Assembly: GCF_004785795.1 (NCBI RefSeq)
Contig: NZ_SRRO01000001.1
Location: 1,178,001 to 1,242,000, forward strand
Source: Nocardioides eburneiflavus
GTDB lineage: Bacteria; Actinomycetota; Actinomycetes; Propionibacteriales; Nocardioidaceae
Direction of reading: 5' to 3'
DNA length: 64,000 nt
Of this stretch, positions 52,815 to 60,492 are shown piece by piece. Under the pieces are notes generated by a model. The model did no database searches and was not told the DNA's origin. It was given only the letters and a program-made list of their open reading frames with translations. Every line of letters begins with the position of its first letter. Within the stretch, counting starts at the first letter, position 1. Both the position numbers and the translations under genes were made by a program.

Positions 52815-54305
52815 CTAGTGCATCGCCGAGGTGGTCGGCCGGTCGCTGAACGCGTGCCGCGGGGCGGCCAGCAGCGCCAGCGCCGCGAGGAACGCCGCAC
52901 CCGAGCACACCGCCCACACCGTGAGGTAGCCGTTGAACGGCGCGACCTGCTCCGACGTCGCGTCGAGGGAGCCGGTGGCGGTGAGCGCGATCGCGAAGAT
53001 CGCGGACGCGATGGCCCCGCCGACGGTCTTGGTGCCGTTGGTCATCCCGGTCGCGATGCCCGTGCGCTCGGGAGGGGCGGCGGCCGCGGCGGCCGCGGGG
53101 AGGGCGGCGACGAGCGCGCCCGACCCGAGGCCGGCGATGCCCATGTTGACCAGCGCCTGCCAGGTCTCGGAGTTGAACGGCAACCACAGCAGGTAGCCCA
53201 GCCCGACGAGGCAGCACGCCACGACCAGCGCCCGGCGTACGCCTCCCAGCAGCCGGGTCGTGAGCGGCAGCGTGAACGCGCCGATCGCCAGCGTCACGAC
53301 GTAGAGACCGATCAGGGTGGAGATGAAGGCCGGGTCCGCCCCGAGGCCGTAGCCGCGCTCGGCCGGGTCGGCCTGGGCGTACGTCGACAGCGGGATCTGG
53401 CCGCCGAGGACCGGGATGCCGAACAGGAAGGCCGTCAGCTGCACCGGCCACTGGGCCGGGCTCGACAGGAGGCGTACGTCGACGATCGGCTCCGGGTGCG
53501 CGAGCTCGAAGCGCCAGAAGGCGGTGAACACGGCGACCGACACCGCGATCGTCGACCAGCCGAGCAGCGAGCCCGCGCCGTCGAGCCGCAGCCACACCAG
53601 CCCGCCCATGAGCACGCCGAGGGCGGCGGTCACGAGCGCGAGACCGGTCCAGTCGACGCCGCCGGTGTCGTCGCCGGGCACCTGCTCGATGCCGAAGAGG
53701 ATCACGAAGAACACGGCGGTCACGACGACGGCGGGCAGCGCGAGGAGCAGGTTCATGTCCATCGTCTCGACGAGCAGCCCGCTGCTCACCGCGCCGATGA
53801 TCACCGCGAGCTCGAGCGAGCCGACGAGGACCGCGGCGCCGCGCCGGGTCAGCAGCTCCTGGCGGCCCGACGACCGGGTGCGCCGGTGGATGATCGCGAT
53901 CTCCAGCGGCAGCCACACGACGTACGCACCCTGGATCGCCCACCCGACGAGGAAGGTCGTGAAGGTCGGGGCGAACGCCAGCCACCACGAGCCGAGCGCT
54001 GTCACGGCAGTCGAGATCAGCAGCACCCGCTTGTGGCCGACCAGGTCGCCGAGGCGCGCCAGCAGCGGGATGCACAGGGCGCTGACGATCAGCTGCGCCG
54101 CCTCGAACCAGTTGATGTCGCCCTCGCTGATCGCGAGGTGCTCGGCGATCTGCGGGTAGATCGGGGTGTAGTAGCCTTGGAGGACGCCGCTCGCGACCTC
54201 CACCAGGACCAGGAAGCCGACGATCGTGGCCAGGCCCTTCGCCGCGGTGTGGGTCGGCGGTGCCTGCATCGCCTCCCGCTGGTCGGGCCTGTCGGAACCC
54301 GTCAT
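52815..54305 (-). CDS. MFS transporter (DHA2-like, about 14 helices)
   Basis: A 496-residue major facilitator. The first loop LARLGDLVGHKRVLLI carries the MFS motif A (G-D-x-x-G-x-[KR]); the helical segments repeat through the length and number about 14, as in the DHA2 drug-export family. Cytoplasmic loop IHRRTRSSGRQELLTRRG. Substrate unknown; peptides or small drug-like molecules are possible given the coupled M20 peptidase. ATG overlaps the peptidase stop by 4 bases. Confidence 0.88.
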   Translation of the reverse strand: MTGSDRPDQREAMQAPPTHTAAKGLATIVGFLVLVEVASGVLQGYYTPIYPQIAEHLAISEGDINWFEAAQLIVSALCIPLLARLGDLVGHKRVLLISTAVTALGSWWLAFAPTFTTFLVGWAIQGAYVVWLPLEIAIIHRRTRSSGRQELLTRRGAAVLVGSLELAVIIGAVSSGLLVETMDMNLLLALPAVVVTAVFFVILFGIEQVPGDDTGGVDWTGLALVTAALGVLMGGLVWLRLDGAGSLLGWSTIAVSVAVFTAFWRFELAHPEPIVDVRLLSSPAQWPVQLTAFLFGIPVLGGQIPLSTYAQADPAERGYGLGADPAFISTLIGLYVVTLAIGAFTLPLTTRLLGGVRRALVVACCLVGLGYLLWLPFNSETWQALVNMGIAGLGSGALVAALPAAAAAAAPPERTGIATGMTNGTKTVGGAIASAIFAIALTATGSLDATSEQVAPFNGYLTVWAVCSGAAFLAALALLAAPRHAFSDRPTTSAMH

Positions 54306-55648
54306 GAGGGAAGCCTCTCGATCAGCCGCGCGTACCAGCGGGCGCCGTCGACGAGGTCGGCGACGCCGATGTGCTCGTCGTAGGAGTGGATGGCCTGGCG
54401 CTGCGCCTTGGTCATCCGGAAGGGGGCGAAGCGGTAGACGTGCTCGCTGATCGCGGTGAAGTGGCGCGAGTCGGTGGCGGCCATCATCACGTAGGGCGTG
54501 GCGACCGCCTCGGGGAACACCTCGCCGATGCAGTCCTCGAGCAGCTCGAAGGCCTCGTCCATGGGGGAGACCGGCGACGGCTCGCCCGACTCGACCACGA
54601 CGATGCGGATCGACTCGTCGTCGACCGCCTTCCTGATGTGCTCGACCACGCCGGCGACCGTGTCGCCCACCATCACGCGGATGTTGAGCCCGGCCTTCGC
54701 GGTCGAGGCGATCACGTTGAGGGCAGGTGACCCGCTGAGGGTGGTGGTCGCGACCGTCGTACGCGTCATCGCTGCGGCCTCCGGGCCGGCCGCGAGCAGG
54801 GCCCGGGTGACCACCGGGGCCAGCCGATCGGCGCGCCCCAGCAGGGGCTTGAGCACCGGGCGCAGCGGCAGCGGGACGTGCGGGGCCAGGCGCCGCATCA
54901 GCTCGAGCGTGGGCGCGGGGGCCGAGGCCGGGAAGGGCGACTTCTCGACGCGCAGGATCGCCCGCGCCAGGCGGGCTGTCGGACCGTTGCGCGCCGGGGT
55001 CGAGGCGTGCCCGCCGCGGCCCTCGGCGACGAGCTCGAGGGAGGTGGTCCCCTTCTCGGTGACGCCGATGACGCCCAGGGGCACCTTCACGCCGGGGAAG
55101 GCGCCGCCTGCGATCGCGCCGCCCTCGTCGAGAACGAGCCACGGCGTCACCCGGCGCTCGCGCAGCACCTCGACCGCCTCGACTGCCGCCGTACCGCTGA
55201 CCTCCTCGTCGCAGCCGAACGACAGCCACACGTCCTGGGCCGGCACGTGCCCGGCCTCGAGCAGCGACTCGACGGCGTCGCAGATCGCCGCGACGCAACC
55301 CTTGTCGTCGAGGGTGCCACGGCCCCAGACCGCCGGCCCGACGTCGGAGTCGTGGACCTCGCCGCCGAAGGGGTCGTGCCGCCACGGCGCCTCAGTGTCG
55401 ACGGGCACGACGTCGAGGTGGGCCATCAGCACCACCGGCCGCGCGTCGCTCGCGCCCGGCCAGTGGAGCAGCAGGCCGTGCGTGCCGACGTGGGTCAGGT
55501 CGAGGCGCTCGTGCAGCAGCGGGAACTGCGTCGCGAGCTCGACCAGCAGCCGGTCGAAGGCACCCGTGTCGACTCGTGCGGGGTCGCGGTCGGAGACGGT
55601 CGGGATGCGGACGAGGGCCTGCAAGGCGGCGACCACGCGGTCGGTCAT
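54302..55648 (-). CDS. M20-family metallopeptidase
   Basis: A 448-residue di-zinc peptidase of the M20 (ArgE/DapE/CPG2) family. Metal ligands: His in LMAHLDVVPVD near 76, bridging Asp in WGRGTLDDKG, catalytic Glu pair in GCDEEVSG, and a late His in SYDEHIGVAD. The lid (dimerisation) domain is inserted near 190-310. Cytoplasmic. It is sandwiched by ATGA overlaps between nitroreductase and MFS genes. Substrate probably an N-acyl amino acid or small peptide; not determinable. Confidence 0.9.
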   Translation of the reverse strand: MTDRVVAALQALVRIPTVSDRDPARVDTGAFDRLLVELATQFPLLHERLDLTHVGTHGLLLHWPGASDARPVVLMAHLDVVPVDTEAPWRHDPFGGEVHDSDVGPAVWGRGTLDDKGCVAAICDAVESLLEAGHVPAQDVWLSFGCDEEVSGTAAVEAVEVLRERRVTPWLVLDEGGAIAGGAFPGVKVPLGVIGVTEKGTTSLELVAEGRGGHASTPARNGPTARLARAILRVEKSPFPASAPAPTLELMRRLAPHVPLPLRPVLKPLLGRADRLAPVVTRALLAAGPEAAAMTRTTVATTTLSGSPALNVIASTAKAGLNIRVMVGDTVAGVVEHIRKAVDDESIRIVVVESGEPSPVSPMDEAFELLEDCIGEVFPEAVATPYVMMAATDSRHFTAISEHVYRFAPFRMTKAQRQAIHSYDEHIGVADLVDGARWYARLIERLPS

Positions 55649-56259
55649 GGGGTGACCGTAGTGCTCCAGCGGCCGCGGTGGACGAGATTCGTACGCCGCT
55701 CCCGACGCGCCGGTGACCCCGCGGCGCCCGCGTCGGCGACCCGGTGGCCGACGGTGATCGCGCCGACGGGCGCGTGGCTGTCGGGCACGCCGAACGCATC
55801 CCGGAAGGAGTCGAGGTGCCCGGCGGGGACGCCGAAGAAGCAGGCGCCGAGGCCCTCGTCGACGGCCGTCTGGAGGACCAGCAGCGCGGCCATGCCGGTG
55901 TCCACGAACCAGTAGGGCACCGGCCAGCGGTCCTCGCTCCGGTCGGTCCAGCCCTTGTCGGGCTGGGCGTACCGGTCGAGGTAGGCAGCCTTGCTCGTCA
56001 GGGGCACGATCACGACCGGGGCCGTACGCATCCCGTCGAGCCAGGTGTTGTGCGCGCCGGTGTCGGCGCCGGTCGACTCCCAGAACAGGGCGACGTCCTC
56101 GGGGGTGTCGAGCACCAGGAACGCCCAGCCCTGCGTGAAGCCCGCGTTGGGTGCGCGCTGGGCGTGCTCGAGCATCCGGTCGACGACCGCCGGGTCCACC
56201 GGGGTGTCGGCGTAGCGGCGCACCATCCGCCGGCGGCGTACGACCTCACGGAACTCCAT
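55645..56259 (-). CDS. Nitroreductase-family protein
   Basis: A 204-residue FMN-dependent nitroreductase-like protein. N-terminal MEFREVVRRRRMVRRYAD is the flavin-phosphate-binding signature; AQRAPNAGFTQGWAFLVLD, MAALLVLQTAVDEGLGACFFGVP and PVGAITVGHRV complete the fold. The start is uncertain: ATG 56259 is used, but in-frame ATGs at 56268 and 56271 exist. First gene of the nitroreductase-peptidase-MFS operon (ATGA overlap with the peptidase). Divergent from the M20 amidohydrolase of the hut cluster. Confidence 0.87.
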   Translation of the reverse strand: MEFREVVRRRRMVRRYADTPVDPAVVDRMLEHAQRAPNAGFTQGWAFLVLDTPEDVALFWESTGADTGAHNTWLDGMRTAPVVIVPLTSKAAYLDRYAQPDKGWTDRSEDRWPVPYWFVDTGMAALLVLQTAVDEGLGACFFGVPAGHLDSFRDAFGVPDSHAPVGAITVGHRVADAGAAGSPARRERRTNLVHRGRWSTTVTP

Positions 56260-56272
56260 GGCCCCCATCATC

Positions 56273-56322
56273 GTGGTTTCGAGGCTCGTCGCTGGCGCGA
56301 GCGGAGCGAGCCTCGAATCCAC
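56273..56322. repeat. Dispersed GC-rich palindromic repeat, copy B
   Basis: 16-base arms with one mismatch (GTGG-TTCGAGGCTCG against CGAGCCTCGAA-CCAC) around an 18-base centre. Shares CTCGTCGCTGG and the GCGAGCG-AGCGAGCCTCGA end with the copy at 12207. Lies in the divergent promoter region between the nitroreductase and M20 amidohydrolase genes. Confidence 0.65.
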
Positions 56323-56392
56323 GTCTCGGATCCGAGACGACTTGCCGCGGCCGCTCGTTGACCCGGCACGACGATCCCGGTGGACTGGCCGC

Positions 56393-57616
56393 ATGGCCGA
56401 GACCCCGGACTTCGAGCAGATGTGGCGCGACCTGGCGCCGGTCGGACGGGCGGCGTCCTCGGGCGGCTACTTCCGTCAGCCCTGGGCCTCGGCCGAGACC
56501 GAGCTCCGGTCGTGGTTCGGCGAGGCCTGCGCCGCGCGCGGGCTGACGGTGGAGACCGACGGCATCGGCAACCAGGTCGCGTGGTGGGAGCCCGCCGCCG
56601 ACTCCGGCCGTCCCGGCGTCCTCACCGGCTCGCACCTCGACTCGGTGCTCGACGGAGGAGCGTACGACGGGCCGCTGGGCGTCGTGTCCGCGCTGGCGGC
56701 GGTCGACACGCTGCGGGGGCGGGGCTTCGAGCCCAGCCGTCCCGTCGGGATCGGCGTCTTCGTGGAGGAGGAGGGCTCGCGGTTCGGTCGCGCGTGCCTG
56801 GGCTCGAGGCTGGTCACCGGCGCCACGACGTGGGACGTCGCCCGCGAGCTCCGCGACCGCGACGGGACCTTCCTGGGCGACGCCGTCGAGGCCGCCGGGC
56901 TCGACCCGTCGGCCGGGCTGCTGTCGCTGGACCGGGTCGGCACCTTCGTCGAGCTGCACGTCGAGCAGGGCCGTGACCTCGTCGACCGCGACGTCGCCGT
57001 CGGGCTGGCCAGCGAGATCTGGCCGCACGGGCGGTGGCGGTTCGACTTCACCGGCCAGGCCAACCACGCGGGCAGCACGCGCATGGAGGACCGGCGCGAC
57101 CCGATGCTCACCTATGCGATGACCGCTCTGGCGGCCAACAAGCAGGCCCGGCTCGCCGGGCAGCGCGCGACGTTCGGGCGGATCGCCGTCGAGCCCAACG
57201 GCACCAACGCGGTCCCGTCGCTCGTCACCGCCTGGCTCGACGCCCGCGCGTCCTCCGACGACGCCCTCGCCGAGCTGGTCGCGGCGGTCGAGCGGCAGGC
57301 CGACGACCGTGCGGGTCGCGACGGCACCGCGCTCACCGTCACCGCCGAGTCCGTCTCCGGCTCGGTCGCCTTCGACCCCGACCTGGCCGCGCGGCTGGCC
57401 GGGCTCGGCGACTGGCCCGTGATCCCGACCCAGGCCGGCCACGACGCCGGCGTCCTGTCCGACGCGGGCATCCCGACGGCGATGGTGTTCGTCCGCAACC
57501 CGACCGGTGTCTCCCACTCGCCCGACGAGCACGCCGAGATGCCCGACTGCCTGGCCGGCGTCGAGGCGCTCGCCGACGTGCTGGCCGAGCTGGCGGGTCC
57601 AGGGGCCACCGCGTGA
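56393..57616 (+). CDS. M20-family amidohydrolase of the hut cluster (allantoate amidohydrolase-like)
   Basis: A 407-residue hydrolase of the allantoate amidohydrolase/N-carbamoyl-amino-acid amidohydrolase branch of M20. Metal and catalytic residues: GSHLDSVLDGGAYDGPLGV, FVEEEGSRFG, ELHVEQGRDL, QANHAGSTRMEDRRDP (substrate-binding) and TQAGHDAGVLSDAG. Its stop overlaps hutF by 4 bases, and hutI follows, so it should act in histidine catabolism. HutF yields N-formylglutamate; no hutG deformylase is present here, so this enzyme may remove the formyl group. That role is inference from context. Confidence 0.85.
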   Translation: MAETPDFEQMWRDLAPVGRAASSGGYFRQPWASAETELRSWFGEACAARGLTVETDGIGNQVAWWEPAADSGRPGVLTGSHLDSVLDGGAYDGPLGVVSALAAVDTLRGRGFEPSRPVGIGVFVEEEGSRFGRACLGSRLVTGATTWDVARELRDRDGTFLGDAVEAAGLDPSAGLLSLDRVGTFVELHVEQGRDLVDRDVAVGLASEIWPHGRWRFDFTGQANHAGSTRMEDRRDPMLTYAMTALAANKQARLAGQRATFGRIAVEPNGTNAVPSLVTAWLDARASSDDALAELVAAVERQADDRAGRDGTALTVTAESVSGSVAFDPDLAARLAGLGDWPVIPTQAGHDAGVLSDAGIPTAMVFVRNPTGVSHSPDEHAEMPDCLAGVEALADVLAELAGPGATA

Positions 57617-58938
57617 CGGCGTACCTCCTCGAGCGCGCCTGGCTCGGCGACCGCGTCCACGAGGACGTCCTCGTCGAGGTCGAGGACGGTCGCTTCACCT
57701 CGGTCGCCCCCGACAGCGACCCGCCGCGCGCGGTCCCGGTGCGCGGCCTGGTCGTCCCCGGCCTCGCCAACACCCACAGCCACGCCTTCCACCGTGCGCT
57801 GCGCGGCCGCACCCAGCGCGAGCGCGGCTCCTTCTGGACCTGGCGCGACCAGATGTACGCCGTCGCCGCACGGCTCGGCCCCGACGCCTACCTCGCCCTC
57901 GCGCGGGCGACATACCGCGAGATGGCGGCCGCCGGCATCACCTGTGTCGGGGAGTTCCACTACCTCCACCACCAGCCCGACGGCACGCCCCACGCCGACG
58001 CGAACGAGATGGGTGAAGCGCTCGTGCACGCGGCCCGGGAGGCCGGGATCCGGGTCACCCTGCTCGACACGCTCTACCTCTCGTCGGGCTTCGGAGCGCC
58101 GCCCGAGGGCGCGCAGGTGCGCTACAGCGACGGGTCGGTGGAGAGGTGGATCGAGCGGGTGAGTGGTTTCGAGGCCTCGACATGGACCATCGAGGGGATC
58201 CGCGTGGGTGCGGCGGTGCACTCCGTACGCGCGGTGCCCGCTGACGACCTGGGGGCGGTGGCGTCGTGGGTCGGGGACCGACCGTTCCACGTGCACCTCT
58301 CCGAGCAGGTCGCCGAGAACGCCGCCTGCCTCGACGCGTACGGCGTCACGCCCGCGCGGCTGCTCGCTGACCACGACCTGCTGCGCCCGACCACCAGCCT
58401 CGTCCACGCCACCCACCTCACCGGCGACGACATCGCGCTGATCGGGGCGGCCCGGTCGTACGCGAGCTTCTGCCCGACCACCGAGCGCGACCTCGGTGAC
58501 GGCATCGGACCCTCGCGGGCCCTGCACGACGCCGGCGCCCGGCTGACGCTCGGCTCGGACAGCCACGCGGTCATCGATCTCTTCGAGGAGATGCGCGCGG
58601 TGGAGCTCGACGAGCGCCTCGCCACGCAGCAGCGCGGGCACTGGACGGCCGCCGAGCTGCTCACCGCCGCCACGACCGACGGGCACGCCTCGCTCGGCTG
58701 GGCCGACGCGGGCGCGATCGCCGTCGGGAAGCGCGCCGACCTCGTCGTGCTCGACCCGGCCTCGCCCCGCACCGCCGGCACCGGCCGCGACGAGAACACC
58801 GCCGTCTTCGCCGCCGTCGCCGAGGACGTGCGCCGCGTGATGGTCGACGGCCGCTGGGTCGTCGAGGACGGCGACCGAGCCACGATCGGGCGTGAGCTCG
58901 ACGACGTGATCACCCGCATCTGGGAGGAGCAGCCATGA
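57613..58938 (+). CDS. hutF: Formimidoylglutamate deiminase
   Basis: A 441-residue amidohydrolase-superfamily enzyme converting N-formimidoyl-glutamate to N-formyl-glutamate and ammonia. Zinc-site motifs: [19 protein letters not shown] near 56, [30 protein letters not shown], and [21 protein letters not shown] near 313. Length normal. GTG start at the overlap with the M20 amidohydrolase; ATGA overlap with hutI follows. Confidence 0.93.
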   Translation: MTAYLLERAWLGDRVHEDVLVEVEDGRFTSVAPDSDPPRAVPVRGLVVPGLANTHSHAFHRALRGRTQRERGSFWTWRDQMYAVAARLGPDAYLALARATYREMAAAGITCVGEFHYLHHQPDGTPHADANEMGEALVHAAREAGIRVTLLDTLYLSSGFGAPPEGAQVRYSDGSVERWIERVSGFEASTWTIEGIRVGAAVHSVRAVPADDLGAVASWVGDRPFHVHLSEQVAENAACLDAYGVTPARLLADHDLLRPTTSLVHATHLTGDDIALIGAARSYASFCPTTERDLGDGIGPSRALHDAGARLTLGSDSHAVIDLFEEMRAVELDERLATQQRGHWTAAELLTAATTDGHASLGWADAGAIAVGKRADLVVLDPASPRTAGTGRDENTAVFAAVAEDVRRVMVDGRWVVEDGDRATIGRELDDVITRIWEEQP

Positions 58939-60116
58939 CGACCACCGTCATCACCGGCATCGGGGAGCTGGTGACCAACGACCCCGCTCGCGCCGAGCAG
59001 GGCGGGCTCCTCGGCCTGCTGACCGACGCCGCGGTCGTGGTCGAGGGCAGCCACGTCGCCTGGGTCGGCCCGGCCGCGGACGCCCCCGCCGCCGACGTGC
59101 AGGTGGACGCCGGCGGGCGCGCCGTCATCCCCGGCTTCGTCGACTCCCACAGCCACCTCGTCTTCGCCGGCGACCGCTCGGCGGAGTTCGAGGCGCGGAT
59201 GACCGGCCAGCCCTACACCGCCGGCGGCATCCGCAGGACGGTCGCGAGGACCCGTGCCGCCACCGACGAGCAGCTCACCTCCCACGTCGCCCGGCTCGTC
59301 GCCGAGATGCGGGCCCAGGGCACCACCTCCGTCGAGATCAAGAGCGGCTACGGGTTGTCGGTCCACGACGAGGCACGCAGTCTCGCGGTGGCCCGGCAGT
59401 TCACCGACGAGACCACGTTCCTCGGCGCCCACGTCGTGCCCGCCGACACCACCTCCGAGGACTACGTCGCTCTCGTCACCGGCCCCATGCTCGCGGCGGC
59501 AGCACCGCACGCCCGGTGGATCGACGTGTTCTGCGAGGACGGCGCCTTCGACGTCGACCAGGCACGAGCCATCCTGCAGGCCGGCACCGACAGCGGCCTG
59601 CGCGGGCGGCTCCACGCCAACCAGCTGACGTACGGCGGGGGTGTCCGGCTCGCGTGCGAGCTCGGCCTCGTCGCGGTGGACCACTGCACGTACCTCTCCG
59701 ACGCCGACGTCGCCGCGCTCGCGTCGAGCGGCACCATCGCCACGCTGCTGCCGGGCGTGGAGTTCTCCACCCGGCATCCCTACCCCGACGCGCGCGGCCT
59801 CCTCGACGCCGGCGTACGCGTGGCCCTGGCGAGCGACTGCAACCCGGGCTCGTGCTTCACCTCCTCGATGGCGCTGTGCATCGCGCTCGCGGTGCGGGAG
59901 ATGCGGATGAGCCCCGCCGAGGCGCTGCACGCCGCCACCGCGACGGGAGCGGCCGCCCTCGACCGTGACGACGTCGGCGTGCTCGCCCCCGGCAAGGCCG
60001 CCGACCTCGTCCTCCTCGACGCCCCGTCGTACGTCCACCTGGCCTACCGCCCCGGGGTCCCGCTCGTGGCCGGGGTCTGGCAGGCCGGGCGACCCGTCGT
60101 CCACAGCTCCCGCTGA
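58935..60116 (+). CDS. hutI: Imidazolonepropionase
   Basis: A 393-residue zinc/iron hydrolase opening the imidazolone ring of 4-imidazolone-5-propionate to N-formimidoyl-glutamate. Recognised from [17 protein letters not shown] near 71, [48 protein letters not shown] and [15 protein letters not shown]. It completes the HutH-HutU-HutI-HutF route with the hutHU pair at 40 kb. Last gene of its operon; a 59-bp palindromic repeat begins 10 bases after the stop. Confidence 0.95.
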   Translation: MTTTVITGIGELVTNDPARAEQGGLLGLLTDAAVVVEGSHVAWVGPAADAPAADVQVDAGGRAVIPGFVDSHSHLVFAGDRSAEFEARMTGQPYTAGGIRRTVARTRAATDEQLTSHVARLVAEMRAQGTTSVEIKSGYGLSVHDEARSLAVARQFTDETTFLGAHVVPADTTSEDYVALVTGPMLAAAAPHARWIDVFCEDGAFDVDQARAILQAGTDSGLRGRLHANQLTYGGGVRLACELGLVAVDHCTYLSDADVAALASSGTIATLLPGVEFSTRHPYPDARGLLDAGVRVALASDCNPGSCFTSSMALCIALAVREMRMSPAEALHAATATGAAALDRDDVGVLAPGKAADLVLLDAPSYVHLAYRPGVPLVAGVWQAGRPVVHSSR

Positions 60117-60126
60117 CCCCTCGCGG

Positions 60127-60185
60127 TAGTCCGCTGCAGAAAGCCGGTGCCCGGCCCCCGAGGACCGGTCATTCGCAGCGGACTA
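60127..60185. repeat. 59-bp palindromic repeat, copy 3
   Basis: Begins TAGTCCGCTGC and ends GCAGCGGACTA, with a less regular interior (CCGG pairing, loop TGCCCGGCCCCCGAGGA). 10 bases downstream of hutI. Same 59-base length as the copies at 17349 and 25860. Confidence 0.82.
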
Positions 60186-60226
60186 TCCGGGGGTGGGGGC
60201 GGGGCCTGTGGACTACCCCGCCTGCC

Positions 60227-60320
60227 CTACCTCAGGCCCCGCCGTACGCCGCTCGGAGGCCGTCTGAGGTAGCCCGCCGCCCGCGAATAGGGCACGCGCC
60301 CGATGTCCGCCCCTACCTCA
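60227..60320. promoter_or_regulatory. Three CTACCTCA repeats before the micro-protein/LuxR operon
   Basis: CTACCTCAG at 60227-60235 is the exact inverse of CTGAGGTAG at 60264-60272, and CTACCTCA recurs at 60313-60320, 56 bases before the micro-protein ATG. Such repeated half-sites suggest an operator, perhaps for the LuxR protein encoded downstream. Confidence 0.5.
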
Positions 60321-60375
60321 TGGACGGAATCTCTACTCACGGTCCAGAAAGGGCCGATGAGCTGAGGAGAAGCAC

Positions 60376-60492
60376 ATGTTCACCACCGACAGCTTCCTGG
60401 GTGCCGAGATCGCCTACCGACAGGACAGGATCCGCAAGGACTACGGCCACCGCCGCTGGACCCGCGTCCGCACCGACGACACCCGGAAGTGA
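60376..60492 (+). CDS. 38-residue micro-protein coupled to a LuxR regulator
   Basis: A short ORF starting MFTTDSFLGAEIAYRQDRI and ending in a basic, Trp-containing tail (GHRRWTRVRTDDTRK). GAGGAG stands 6 bases before its ATG, and its TGA overlaps the GTG of the following regulator (GTGA), the same coupling used by real gene pairs throughout the window. It resembles the micro-protein at 24138-24230 in plan: D-S-F near the start, an E-I-A-x-R helix with R-I, basic tail. Could be a leader peptide for translational control of the regulator or a partner peptide. Function unknown. Confidence 0.65.
   Translation: MFTTDSFLGAEIAYRQDRIRKDYGHRRWTRVRTDDTRK

Noticed and set aside
58165..58181. TTTCGAGGCCTCGA palindrome considered as a third copy of the GAGGCTCG repeat
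   Set aside because: It lies inside the hutF coding region and lacks the CTCGTCGCTGG and AGCGAGCCTCGA parts shared by the two intergenic copies.
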